From positions 16,512,302 through 16,576,301 of the forward strand of contig NC_134901.1 of the NCBI RefSeq assembly GCF_041734735.1: a stretch of 64,000 bases of DNA, written 5' to 3'. The notes under the pieces are model-generated. The model was not told the origin of the DNA and did no database searches. It was given only the letters and a program-made list of their open reading frames with translations. The DNA comes from Babylonia areolata (Eukaryota > Mollusca > Gastropoda > Neogastropoda > Buccinidae). Shown here in pieces: positions 12,501 through 26,495 of this stretch. Position 1 is the first letter of the stretch. Every line of letters starts with the position of its first letter. The position numbers were made by a program, and so were the translations under genes.

Positions 12501-15500
12501 CAAGAAACCCACTCTGATAGGTACACAAATATATGTGCATGCACTGAAGGCCTGACTAAGTGCGTTGGGTTACGCTGCGTAATGTGGTGATCAAAGCACA
12601 CACAGATTTGTCCGAATGCGGTGACGCCTCCTTGAGAAACTTGGGAAGCTGAAACTGAAACTGCACACAAACACAACACACAAAGACAAGACGCTGGAGA
12701 AAGATGACCATTCACTCAAGCCCTCTCACCGACAGACACTTTGGCCAAGGCGTCAGTGACCTCCCCCAACCCCTCAGGCTGAAGTTTGCGGGCAGCAGAG
12801 AAGTCCAGGCAGTGCTTCAGGGCCAGCTCTATCTGCACACATGGAAAAAACAACAACACTGATTAGCATAACTGTCAACTGGGACGGGGAATACACTGTG
12901 TGTCCTTTCCCTAGTATGTGTTTGTGTTATATATGGAGATACTTGTAGGCAGAAAAAAGAAAATGGAAAAAAAAAAGGTGCTCAATCCATGGAGTGAGCA
13001 GCCCGGGTTTCACATGCAAATCTGTTGTGACAAAGGGTAATAAATTTTTTTTTTTTTTTTAATATCTAGCAAAATGTCATTTGATTCAAAGCAGTTGCTA
13101 ACTATTATGTGTTTCGTTTCTTCTAAGATTGCATTCTTTTCTTTGTTTACAAGATCTGATGGATTCATCTTTCCAATTAGAAAAAAAGAATTAAGAAAAT
13201 CATTAAACACTATATATCTATTCTAAAGCTTAAACCCCTAAACTTCTCTATTTTTAACCAATTCAAGTTATTGGTTAAATGTTTATTCAAATTTCAACCG
13301 CAAATATTCTATGAAGGAAAAAAAAATTAGGGCATGAAGCTATGTTAGATGGAGCCTAATTGTTATCACAATGATAGAAGTGAAGAAGGCGGACATAGGC
13401 CCCTGAACAATTTCTCTGACTGTCAGATTCCAAATCTGCTCAAACTTCTTGCTCTGCTTCTGGGCCGTAAATACTTCAGCTACACAACGCTGATATCACT
13501 CAGATCAGTCATCACCTTTCCGCTCAAATCTCTTTTGGTGTTTTTCTTTTCTTTACTAAAATATCTAAATGTGAAAGGATGTGTACATTTCGTTCCCACT
13601 AAAAGTCCTCCTTTCAAATCAAGAATGTGACAGTAAAAACTTTTTGAGTTCAGAACATGTAGTATGTCCTATTGCTATCTACTCACAATTATGCGTTTGT
13701 CCTCCAAGGCTTTGAGCAGATCACTGCGGCTGTAGTTTCCATGCTGCTCACAGAAAAAAAACACCACCAAATAACAGAAATCGTGTTTGTGTGTGTGAGA
13801 GTGTGTGTGTGTGCGTGTGTGTGTGTGTGAGAGAGAGAGAGACAGAGAGAGAAAGAGCTTGTGTCTGTGCATAGAGTGTACATGCGCATGCATGAGCATA
13901 TGTTACTCTTTGTGGACATTTTGTCAGTGAATGTGTGAGTGTTTGAGAAACTGAGGTTGTGTGTGTGTAAGTGTGCGTGTGAGAGAGAAAGAGAGAGGGA
14001 GAGAGTGTGAGTGTATGTTTGTGTGAATGTGTGTCACTGTGAGTATGAATGCATACAATGTGAGAGTGAGTCCCTGCTTTCACTTGAAAAAAAAACTGAT
14101 GCCACACAAATTCTCAGAGTCATTCACAGGTATGATACATATAGAAGACACAGTTAATTACACATCAATACAGTGTTTTAAAAGAAAAATGGTAAATGTT
14201 CACATGAAAAAATGAACAACAAAAAAACACCAGGCAAATTCATACAAGTGTCAAAAACGATTGTCATAACCAAACTTCAACCCCTTCGAAACACACTTTC
14301 ATTTTTACAGAGTAATATAAAATTTCTGCACAGAACTGAAGAAAAATGTCAGAGACTTTGGGTCACAGTGGCAGTCTGCACTCTGGGGGGTGGGACAGGG
14401 AAGGTGTGGGGTGACACTCACTCAGTATGGCTCCGTCACCAAGCAAGTACAGCAATCAAAAGTCGGCTTAGCAGATGGCATCATGTGTATGTCAAATTAG
14501 AACAGGCACTATTGAACACTACCGAAGGGATTGCTGGCAGACTCAGCAGCAGTGCAAGGTCTCCTCTGGTGTGTGGCCTCCTGGTGACCTAACAACAGTA
14601 GTTCCCTGTGGACTGCTGGCAGACTCAGCAACAGTGCAAGGTCTCCTCTGGTGTGTGGCTTCCTGGTGACCTAACAACAGTAGTTCCCTGTGGACTGCTG
14701 GCAGACTCAGCAACAGTGCAAGGTCTCCTCTGGTGTGTGGCTTCCTGGTGACCTAACAACAGTAGTTCCCTGTGGACTGCTGGCAGACTCAGCAACAGTG
14801 CAAGGTCTCCTCTGGTGTGTGGCCTCCTGGTGACCTAACAACAGTAGTTCCCTGTGGACTGCTGGTGGACTCAGCAGCAGTGCAAGGTCTCCTCTGGTGT
14901 GTGGCCTCCTGGTGACCTAACAACAGTAGTTCCCTGTGGACTTCTGGTGGACTCAGCAGCAGTGTAAGGTCTCCTCTGGTGTGTGGCCTCCTGGTGACCT
15001 AACAACAGTAGTTCCCTGTGGACTGCTGGCGGACTCAGCAACAGTGCAAGGTCTCCTCTGGTGTGTGGCCTCCTGGTGACCTAACAACAGTAGTTCCCTG
15101 TGGACTGCTGGCGGACTCAGCAGCAGTGCAAGGTCTCCTCTGGCATGTGGCCTCCCAGTGAATGTGTTCCCTGAGGACTGCTGCTGTGTATGATGATTTT
15201 GAAATGAGCTTTGTGGGATTAATACCACTAAAATGGTGCGGATAATGAGGCAGAAAAAAACAACCAAAAAATAATAATAAAGCAAAAAAAAAAACAAAAA
15301 AAAAAAGTATGAGTCCTACCATCCACTTGACGAACCACTTGGCGCGTGGATCAACAACAGCGACGAAGTGTAATGGTGTCATGCGCCCCTGAGACGACGG
15401 CTGCTGCACGGCCAACAGGGAAAGCATGTGGTCAATGACCTTGTCTCGGTACCTGCAAAACAATATGAAATAAAATAAAATAAAACAGAAAAGCACAAAC

Positions 15501-16208
15501 AACAATAACAAATAACAACAACAGTGGGATGGTGGTGGCCCAGTGGTAAAACGTCCATCTAGGAATCTAAGGGTGTGAAATCAAATCCCACACTTGCCAG
15601 TGCCTTCTCCCCCTCCGCTCAACCTTGAGTGGTGGTCTGTCTTTTGAATTGAAACTACACAGAATTGAGACTTAAAACTGTTGAATCCCACACTTGCAAT
15701 TAGTTTTCTCCCCCTCCACTAAACCTTGAGTGGTGGTCCATCTGTCTTTCTTCTTCTTTGTTCGTGGGCTGCGACTTCCACGTTCACTCGTATGAACACG
15801 AGTGGGCTTTTACATGTATCACCGTTTTTACTCCGCCATGTAGGCAGCCATACTCCGTTTTCGGGGGTGTGCATGCTGCGTATGTGCTTGTTTTCATGAC
15901 CCACCGAACGCTGACATGGATAACAGGATCCTTAATGTGGGTATTTGATCTGCTTGCGAACACACACGAAGGGGGTTCAGGCACAAGCAGGTCTGCACGT
16001 ATGTTGTGGTCTGTCTTTGAAAATGAACTGAACTGAACTGAGAGTTAAACTGCACCTAAGATGAAGAGGGTGGAGAAGTGAGGGGTACTTACGGTGTGGG
16101 GTACCTGACCCAATAGTTGGGGGTCTCCTGTTGGAACTGGTTCATCAGGTAGAACTGAAACACAAGCAATATACCATGAACACACCTCAGGTACAGCTGT
16201 GTGTGTCT

Positions 16209-16252
<44 letters not shown>

Positions 16253-19200
16253 TTGTTATATTCTGTTAGCAGGTGATTTTAATGCCTATACAACAATTTC
16301 GAAAGATTTTATTGATCCTCATCAGAGTGATAGTAAAGGTCCCATTCCATAATTAGATCAATATTTTGGATGAGCAGTTAATTCCAGTAAAGTGTAGATA
16401 AAATCAAGATAATCGTCGACCTAACAACTATGGCTAAAGAAAAATTGACTTGTGTAAATCGTTTCCAGTGTATATTCTTAAATGGAAGAGCAGGAAGAGA
16501 TGACGGAATCAGAATCTGCACTATATATATAACAATGACTGTACTGTTGTTGAATACATGATTGGATCCCCTTTTTTTGTTAACAAAAGATTTCACTATT
16601 TCCCCATTTAGTATTTTACTATCTGATGTGCACAGCCTGTTGATCTTGTCTCTGGTGACTGAATGTCACACACTGAACCATAAAAATCATCCTGATACGA
16701 CTGTCATACTGTGTCATGAAAAATGTGCCGCATCAGCTGTTACAGGTCAGAATGAAATAAAACAAAAATGGGAACACGAAAAGACTGCTTTTTTTCTAGA
16801 AAATCTGTCTCATGCTAACATTACAGACTTAAATGATGCAATCGATGCTGATGATATTGACATCATAAATGATCAGCTCGCAAACATACTGATTCAGACG
16901 GCAAAAGATACACTTGGGACGTATCAAGTTTGTACTTCCAAGACAAAACGCAGAAAAAGTTGCAGTTGGTTTGATTCCACATGCAAATGAAGCTGATCAG
17001 AATATTCTAAAGTTTAACTCAGATTTTTAAAAAAAGAGAGAAAAAAGACAACAAACAACAAACATTTAGGAGTTTGTCAAAAACCAAAAACCAAATACAT
17101 ACAGCTCTTATCAGCTTGTGGTTGAGCGGGGCAGTACAGTTCAGTCCATTCTTCACGCTGGGGATGCTGTTCTCCCTGGTCAGGAACTGACCTCGCAGGT
17201 ACTCCACTGTCCAGATCAAACCAGCATCGAATTGGTCATTGTCAGTGTTGCCCATTGTATAGCGCACAGGCCACCACACAGAGCCATTTCAGGCCTTAAA
17301 AAACACTCTGTTATCATTGCTGGAAACACTCTGCATCATTCCATACGCCACTACCTCACACTCAATGCAACCAAAACACGAGTTAGTTCATGCATACTCT
17401 CTAGATTAGACTATAGCAACTCTCTTCTCGTCAGCTGTCCGCAAACACTCCTCAGACCACAACAGCAGGTACAAAACTCTGCCGCCAAACTGGTTTATAA
17501 AGCAAAAAGATCCACACACTGCACACCCCTTCTAAAAGTTGCACTGGTTACCAACAGAGCAAAGAATCAAATACAAAGCCACCTGTCTCTACTACCTTGT
17601 CATATCTGGAACCGCACCCCGACACCTCTCTGACATCTTTCAAATCTATGTACCATTCCGTTCTCTTCGCTCTGCTGCAAATGAAAGAACCATCTGCGTC
17701 CCAAAATACAAAAGAGAAAAGCACGGAGGTCAAGCCTTTTCATCATCTGCTGTTCAATATGGAACTCTTTGCCTCACCACATCCGTCACAGCCCCTCACT
17801 GCCTTCCTTTAAATCTAACCTCAAGACTTTCCTCTTCCAACAGCATTTCCTCTAGATTGTCTCTCAATCATGAAAATAGTTTATTGTGTAGGTATACCTG
17901 TGACGCTGTATTGTGTGTGTGTCGAATGTTTGTATGTATGTATGGATGGATGGATGCATGCATGCATGTATGTATATATGTATGTATGTATGCACGTTTG
18001 TATTGTACATTCAAGTTTGTATGCGCATATATATGTTTATTGTGCATGATTGTGAGTTGAGGACTGAGTGTGTTTCATATGCGTGTGTGTGTGTGGATTG
18101 TGCAATGTGGAAAGCGCTGATAAATGTCCAGTTATTATCATTATTTTTATTATTATTATTCCCACAGATACTGTAAGAACAGACGTTTGAGCACAATTAC
18201 AATACAGTTCCAACAGAAGCTGTAAGACGAGACATTTAACAATATCATTCCAACGGATACTGTAAAAAGAGAGATTTAGGCACAAGAACAATATCATTCC
18301 AACAGTTAGTGTAAAAAGAGACATTCAGGCATTAAGGGGGCCGGGGGGAGGAGGAAGAAATCAGTTTCAGAAGAGTGGGGTCATATAACAGGAAATCAAG
18401 TACGGGTGTTGCTCCTTGCATGATGGCATGCCTTTGCACACTGTGCTGAAAAGACCTTGGCTCTTTTCTTTATCTTCTTCAAAATCATTTTTATTTTATC
18501 TTTATTTTATACATATAATATCAGAACCTTTTTTTCTTCAAAGAGGAAAACCACACACACTCATCGGTTGGGAAAAGAAAGCCTAAACAGGAGAATAAAT
18601 CTGAACGTAGTGACTATAATCAGCCTTTGAAGAACACTACATGATTGCAAGTCTGCAATCTATACCATCATGCTGAATACAATACATACATAAAACATAC
18701 CAATATACTATAGCCACCAATACATACACTGATATATATCCATCCACACATATTTATCCTAACAAACATACACCGATGAATATATAAAGATGAATAATTT
18801 ATACATACAACTATTTTCATTCATTTATACAACATACATACATACAAAACGAATGAAAGAAACATAGGGACAGAAAGACAAGAGAGACAAAGAGAAAAAG
18901 AGACATGGAGACACAAGACACAGATGAAAACATAGGTATCAACATACGCACACCGAGACACTGACCATGAGCAATGTAGATCTCACACGTATGGTGAGAG
19001 GTACAGGAATACGACTTGGCAAGGAACTTCAGGCTCAGATTCTGAAACAACAACAACAAAACATACAGAAACAAGAGAGGCAAGGCCTTCAAGAGTCACT
19101 TGTGATACACTTAAAAAAAAAAAAAAATCCAAGCTTTTTACGTATTGAGTATAATTTCAAAATGTAATGTTTAAGATGAGAAAGATCAGTTTAAAGCAAA

Positions 19201-22200
19201 TTAAGTCCCCTAGCATTAATTACAGAGTAATTTCCCTTTTTTACTATCTGCACCAAAACGTTTGAAAAATAAATAAAACTTCCATGCTTAGCAAAAGAAG
19301 TTCCTGTTTGAACAAAAAATGATAATAATGACTGCTCTTGTTGTTGGGTCGAATATCAGATCAAAGTGCCAAGTTTAGAAAATACAAAAAATATAAATAT
19401 AACAGTAAATGCAGTTTGCATATAATTAGGCTTTTTTTTTTGGGGGGGGGGGGGGCCCATCCCAGAGGTGTGATATTGTTTTAAACAAGATGACTGGAAA
19501 GAACTGAATTTTTCCTATTTTTATGCCTAATTTGGTGTCAACTGACAAAGTATTTGCAGAGAAAATGTCAATGTTCAAGTTTACCACGGACACACAGACA
19601 AACACACACACACACACACACATACACACAACCGAACACCGGGTTAAAACATAGACTCACTTTGTCTACACAAGTGAGTCAAAAAAGCCAAACCCTGATC
19701 GCACAGCTATCTTTCTTTGTTGTTTCATCCATGAACAATGGAGGTGCCATAGCTGATTTGGTCAGGCACTGGACTTCTGATCCAATGTTCACCAGTGACC
19801 AAGGTTTGATGCCCTGTTTCAGCATGGTATTGTGCCCTTGGGAAAGGTGCCCTCACTCCACTTCAGGTGTGAATGGGGTGAATGGGTACCGGACTTCGGC
19901 TGGGTACTGTTAACTTACTCCGGACGATAGAACGCTACAGCGTTCCTGACGTAAGGTAGCGTTCCGGACGACGGAACGCTATAGTGGTTTTTCCACATCT
20001 TCTTCATGGGGTAGCATGACAATCACAGCTACACCAGGCATTGCGAACGTGTCAAGGGTCGAATGGAAAGTTTCTTCATGCGATTCTGTAACAACACACT
20101 CCACAGCGAGCCAGCGAGCTCAGGACCCCACACAACAAGCTAATCTACATACGTATCGAAAATGGCGTTGCAGGCAATACAAGAGGAAGTTTTGGAGCAA
20201 ACTGGATCACGACAGTGGCTTTTACCGCTGCTGAAGTGATTGAAATGCTTCAGACTGAAGATTTCGACATCGACAAGGATGACGAAGACGTTGAATAAAG
20301 TATCTGCAGTGAAGAAAGCAACCAGCAAGAAGGTACTGAAAGTGACTCAGCTTCTGACAGCAGTGAAAAGGGAGGGGGGTGGGCGTTCACAATGCATAAG
20401 GAGAGGGGTCAGTGGGTCAAGTACAGTGAGTTTCATTCAGTTACTTTATGTTTTGTATTTTTTGTGATTTTTTTCCAAACCCTAACAAATGGGTTGTCTG
20501 AAAGGAAAAGCAAGGGAGAGAACTAATCGTCCGGACTGAGTTAAAACAGCAGAAGGAGGGGACTGAACCCAGCCTTCCTATGCCGAGCCCTGGACACAGT
20601 GGATATACTGAATTCACTGCCCTGACGACCGTAACAGGCTATAGGACCTTTAACCTTAACCCAAACCATACACAATGCATCTTAGCTAAGATCTTCCAAA
20701 GAAGCTGGCAAAACCAACAAAAAGTCAAAAAGCTGGCAGTCCCAGTTGTGACTCCGGTTGAGTCACTGGTTGAAGTCACATTATCAACTGAAGACAACAA
20801 ACGATGGTGTCACAAACGATGGTGTCACACACGGAATGGTGAAGTCATATCATGAATTAAAAAGTCTTTAAAAGAGGACTGACAGCTCAAAAATAAATAG
20901 TTCCAGTTTCAGTTTATCTAGGAGGCATCACTGCGTTTGGACAAATCCATTTTCGCTACACCAAATCTACAAGGCAGATGCCTGGCCAGCAGCATAACCC
21001 AACGCAGTTAATCAGGCTTTGAGTGCATGCATATATATTTGTTTACTAATCAGAGTGGATTTCTGCTACAGGATTTTGCCAGAGGTCATTACTCTCATTG
21101 CCATGGGTTCTTTTTCAGTGTGCCAAGTGTAGGCTGCACACGGGATCTCAGTTCATTGTCTCCACTGAATGGCTAGATGCTCAGTTTGATTTTCAAGTTG
21201 AACTTGGGAGAAAGGGTGAGAGCAGGATTCAATCCCAGACTAGAGCAGGATTCAATCCCAGACTCTCAAAGACTCTCTGTATTGGCAGATGAGTGTCTTA
21301 ACCATTCTTCCACCTTTCCCCATGAAAAATAAATCACAAGGAAAAAGAAAGTATTGAAAATGACCAAACGTTTGGCAGAAGGACACTTTATAGACTGCAG
21401 GGTTCTCACACATTTGACCAAACAAAAATTCCATACTTTTTTTTCCAGACTTTTCCCCAACCTGACTAAACATTTCCTGTTCTGAACACAATTCGAAAAC
21501 TCATCTGCTATACTACTGATGAAACAGATCCGCGATATCCCAGTACCAACGTTCAATTTTCATTACTTTTTTGTTTTTCCAACTGTTTGTTGCTGCTGTT
21601 TTTGATGCATTAAACTCCTTGTTGAATGGTACTGGTCAAGATTTCACTAAAATTCCAAGACTTTTCCAGACCCTGAAGAACAAAACATGTGTTTTCCAAG
21701 ACTTTTCCAACAGTTCTCTCATATTTTCCAGGCTTTACCAGACTTCCTTGACTCTGCAGGAACCCTGTATAAATGTAGTGAGAACAAAAAACAAAAACAA
21801 AAAAAAAGGAAGGAAAAAAAGTGTACTGTCATACAGTGAGTTCATCATCAGGGTCAGCCATGATGTCAGTGAGATTCTTCTTCAGCTGAGGCCAGTGGTC
21901 GTTGTTGAAGATGTCCCCCGTGATAATCTTGTTCAGCTTCTGCATGGCTTCTCGCCGAGTCTGTCATAAACAAAAATCTAAAATGTATTCAGCTACAAAA
22001 AAAAAAAAGAAAAAAAAAATCAAAACAAAACAAACACGTGCTTGTATGCTTATGCAGTGTGTATGTGTGGTGTCTAAGTGTGTGCAAGCATGTGTGAGAA
22101 AGGTAGAGACCTTTCCAGTATCCATCCCCCACCCCCACCCGCACCACCCCCAAAGTGTGTGCTAGGAGGAGAGATTGGCAAAATCACCACACATGTTAGT

Positions 22201-22219
22201 GTGAGTGTGTATGTATGTA

Positions 22220-22256
<37 letters not shown>

Positions 22257-24254
22257 GCGCATACATATATACACAGCAGCCACAATCGAGCCAGACAGGC
22301 GCAACCAAAAACTAAGTCTGACATGCGAAGGGGCACAACCACATCCTCCTCCTACCACCACCACCACACAAAAGGCACAGCTGCCAGTTGGCCAACTAGT
22401 CCATGTCAGTTTTAGTCACACATGGATGTTGGTAGCTTTCCCTCAGACTGCATGTAACAGACACACACATACACACACATTCTCTCTCTCTCTCTTTCAC
22501 ACACACACACACACACACACGCCCACACTTTACTCATAATGTACCTTCCACACAATACTTACAGTCAGGTTTTTTGTCCGTCCCAAGTTGTCGGTGATCG
22601 ATTTCAGGTAGTTTGTGTCAAACACCATGACACTTCCCTAACAGAAAAACAATGGCAATAACAAACAAGATGATAAAAGGAAAAGTGTTAGCAAATATAA
22701 TCTTGTCTTCCTTGTCATGGAAGTCTGAACAGTTGCCGCAATGACAATTAACACACCCATCACCTACAACAGATCCTGTCATCAGAATCATCCATCAAGC
22801 AAACATCCACACAAATAAAGTAGTCAACAGTTTAAAACACAATAATTGAGAGAGAAATTCATAAACATCAATTTTGTTGCAACTTTTTAAGCAATATTAT
22901 TATCTAGAATAAGTAAATGAATAAATATGTACATATGTAAAATTCTTGATGAAAAGCGATTAATGGCTACACCTGATTAAGGATCACACTCCATATAATG
23001 ATGACCCACAGTAGAATTTTGGCCTGAAAATAAAAAACATTTTACATAAACCTTTTCTTGCAAGCAGGATGTTTAATGATCAGTTGACTCATGCGTACCC
23101 GCAGCATCACTTTCAATATTCTTTACCTTTTTTAAAAATTTTACAGAAAAGATAATAACCAGGTGTTGTTGTTGTTTGTTTGTTTTTTGTTGTTGTTTTT
23201 TTGGGGGGAGGGTGTCTTTTTTTATTTGTTGCTCTAATTGTACTTGTAATGATCACTATTCACTCCATACTTCATGAAACTCACAAATTCTTTAAATATA
23301 TTTGTACTTTATAGCACAATTTCAACCAATACGTAAACAAAAAAAACCCTAAAAAAATACAAAAGTAAATCTAATGAAAAAGAAAAAAAAACATGTGACC
23401 CTGACTTTGCAAAGTAATGACCCATGACAGCACTCAGTGAAGAACTCTTCTTCTTCTTCTTCTTCGTTCGTGGGCTGCAGCTCCCACGTTCACTCGTATG
23501 CACACGAGTGGGCTTTTACGTGTATGTCCGTTTTTACCCCGCCATGTAGGCAGCCATACTCTGGTTTCGGGGGGGTGCATGCTGGGTATGTTCTTTGTTT
23601 CCATAACCCACCGAACGCTGACAAGGATTACAGGATCTTTTAACGTGCGTATTTGATCGTCTGCTTCCATATACACACGAAGGGGGTTCAGGCACTAGCA
23701 GGTCTGCACATGTGTTGACCTGGGAGATCGTAAAAATCTCCACCCTTTACCCACCAGGCGCTGTCACCGTGATTCAAACCCGGGACCGTCAGATTGAAAG
23801 TCCAACGCTTTAACCACTCGGCTATTGCGCCCGTCAGTGAAGAAAATGCATGAAAATATGCACTACTCTCTCAAAAAATAAACAAACAGATAACAATATT
23901 ATTTTTATTATTATTATTGCTTAAAAAAAACATTGAAAAAATAATAAAACGATAATATCATCATGAGGGTTACCACAGTGGTTGTCAAAACACTATTCTT
24001 TTTGCAGAAAAAAGCTATTTGAATTATGTGCTATAATCACCATTCACTACCTTATAACATGAAAACGACATGTGAAGAGCAAAATCATAAACATTTGGCA
24101 ACCAAACAACAAAGCAAACATTTACTAAAACCCCTGACATACACCACACACAAACAAATATTCTTTGATTATTCTGGTTGGGAAACGTAATATGATAATA
24201 TGAAGCACTGAGGACAGAGGGGAGAGTACAGAGAGTAAAAGCAAATGGTCAGAA

Positions 24255-24294
<40 letters not shown>

Positions 24295-26452
24295 CTCATG
24301 TGTGGACTGAAACAAGAACTAAAAGGGCACAATCCATCCTCAAATTTTCCAAAGATATTGGGTTGTTTCCCTTCCACAGTTTGGAGCTCACAAAATGATG
24401 AAAACTCGTTGTAAAGCTCAGATGGCACACAGGAATTCAAAACAGTAGATGTACATTATAAAATCCAATGGCGAAAATGGAGTTAAAATCAATGTATGCT
24501 TTTCAAGGTAAAATCACAATATTTTACCATTTTAACTCACTCAGTACGGCCAGTCCTCTCTTCTCCTCTACACAGACCCCTCGGATGTCCAGTGGGTGTC
24601 TGAATGACTCAACCTTTAGCTTCTGTCGGCAGAATTGTGGTATTCTTTGTCAACATTCACCTCTTCAGTATAAGAGCCATCCGCTTGCAATATTTTGATG
24701 ATGGTAATTGGGGTGAAACGCTGTTAGCGTCGTCTCTTTCGCCGTTCGTATGGAGAGAGTTAAAACTGTGCCCAGGAAAGCAAAAGAAAATGAGATTTGA
24801 CATAAAGATTGTATTGTATTGTATTGTATTGTTCTTTTTTTGTCACAACAGATTTCTCTGTGTGAAATTCCAGCTGCTCTCCCCAGGGAGAGTGCACTGC
24901 TGCACTGAGATCGCCACCCATTTTTTTGTATTTTTTCCTGCATCCAGTTTTGTTGGGGTTTTTTTGTTTTGTTTCATTTCCTATTGAAGTGGATTTTTCT
25001 ACAGAATTTTGCCAGGGACAATCCTTTTGTTGCCATGGGTTCTTTTACATTCGCTAAGTGCATGCTGCATATGGGACCTCGGTTTATTGTCTCATCCAAA
25101 TGACTAGCATCCAGACCACCACTCAAGGTCTAGTGGAGGGGGAGAAAATACTGGCGACTGTGCTGTGATTCGAACCAGTGTGCTCAGATTCTCTTGCTTC
25201 CTGGGCGGAATCATTACCTCTAGGCCATCACTCCACTTTTATGTCACTCTATGCTCTAGTCATGGTATGCAGTTATCTAAACTTCGAATAAAAGCTGCTT
25301 GAACAATTATCTCAAAATTGCCAATAACATTTAGCATGAAACCAGGTAATTATCCCACCAATGAGAAGACTGCTATATATATTGCTATCAACAGCCATCT
25401 CAAATCAGTACGTTTAACTAGATGTGAATATATGGTATAAAAAATACAATAAAATAAGACGAAAAATAAAAACACATAAAAAGGGAACATCCTTAAATTA
25501 AAAAAAGTGGAATATACATTTAGAAATACAAATATATATATCTACTGATTACACAAATATAGTCTATGAATCCACAGAAACATTCAGAACGTTACATTCA
25601 ACAAATATATATGCAAAACAGACAACAGACAAGCATATCAACTAGCTGCATCTAATAAGAATAAATACACTACAGGTAATGCAAGGGTTTTAAAACATAT
25701 AAAGCGCCAAAGACCTCCACATTTTGGCTGTGTTAGGTAGTTACAAGAAAGAACAGATTAGTTCATGTGAAATATTCCCATATCTTCACCGTACATGCAA
25801 ATATAAAACTATAGTATATCAAGTAAATTTATAATTAGTTTTGTAAAAGGCAAAAAACAATGAAAATCAACATCTTGAAAATAAATTTGTTTGTCATATC
25901 TAGTCAGAGAATTATTCATACATGTAAACAGGTCCAGGTTTCTACACAAATTAAAAGAAGAATGAGTTGGTTAATGACTTTGAACTTTGAAGAAAAAATC
26001 ATTTGACAAAAATAATTATCTGTCATACAATTTCAACATGTCATCAAAAACAAGTGATAAATTTAATTTAGAATAAGAACTTAAATGAAGAAAAAATCTA
26101 CTATTTTCCCCTTCCTTTTCATTTGCTACAGTCTGTTTGAAATACAAGGATGCAGAAAGCAGTTAACTTTTTCCATATCACACTGTCCTTGTCAAGTAGC
26201 AATCACTTCAGTTTTGCGCTAAATGCAACTGAAAATTCTGTGCACGTCTTTCAAAAAAAAAAGAAAGAAAAAAAGAAAAAAGAAAAGCTACCATATGGGT
26301 ATCTAAGATTGGTGGCAATGATCATTGGAAGCTACTTAAGTGGGGGTGGGGAGAGGGGCATGAGGGGTGTAGGACTGTGGTTGTGGCTGTATGCTTTTGT
26401 GAATAAATGAAGCAAGGTGGGTGGGTGTTTAATGTAATGGCGGACAGAGGTT

Positions 26453-26495
<43 letters not shown>

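Noticed and set aside
17207-17900. Extension of TBC1D32 or a new host gene on the plus strand
   Set aside because: The peptide is the C-terminus of a LINE reverse transcriptase with frame breaks.
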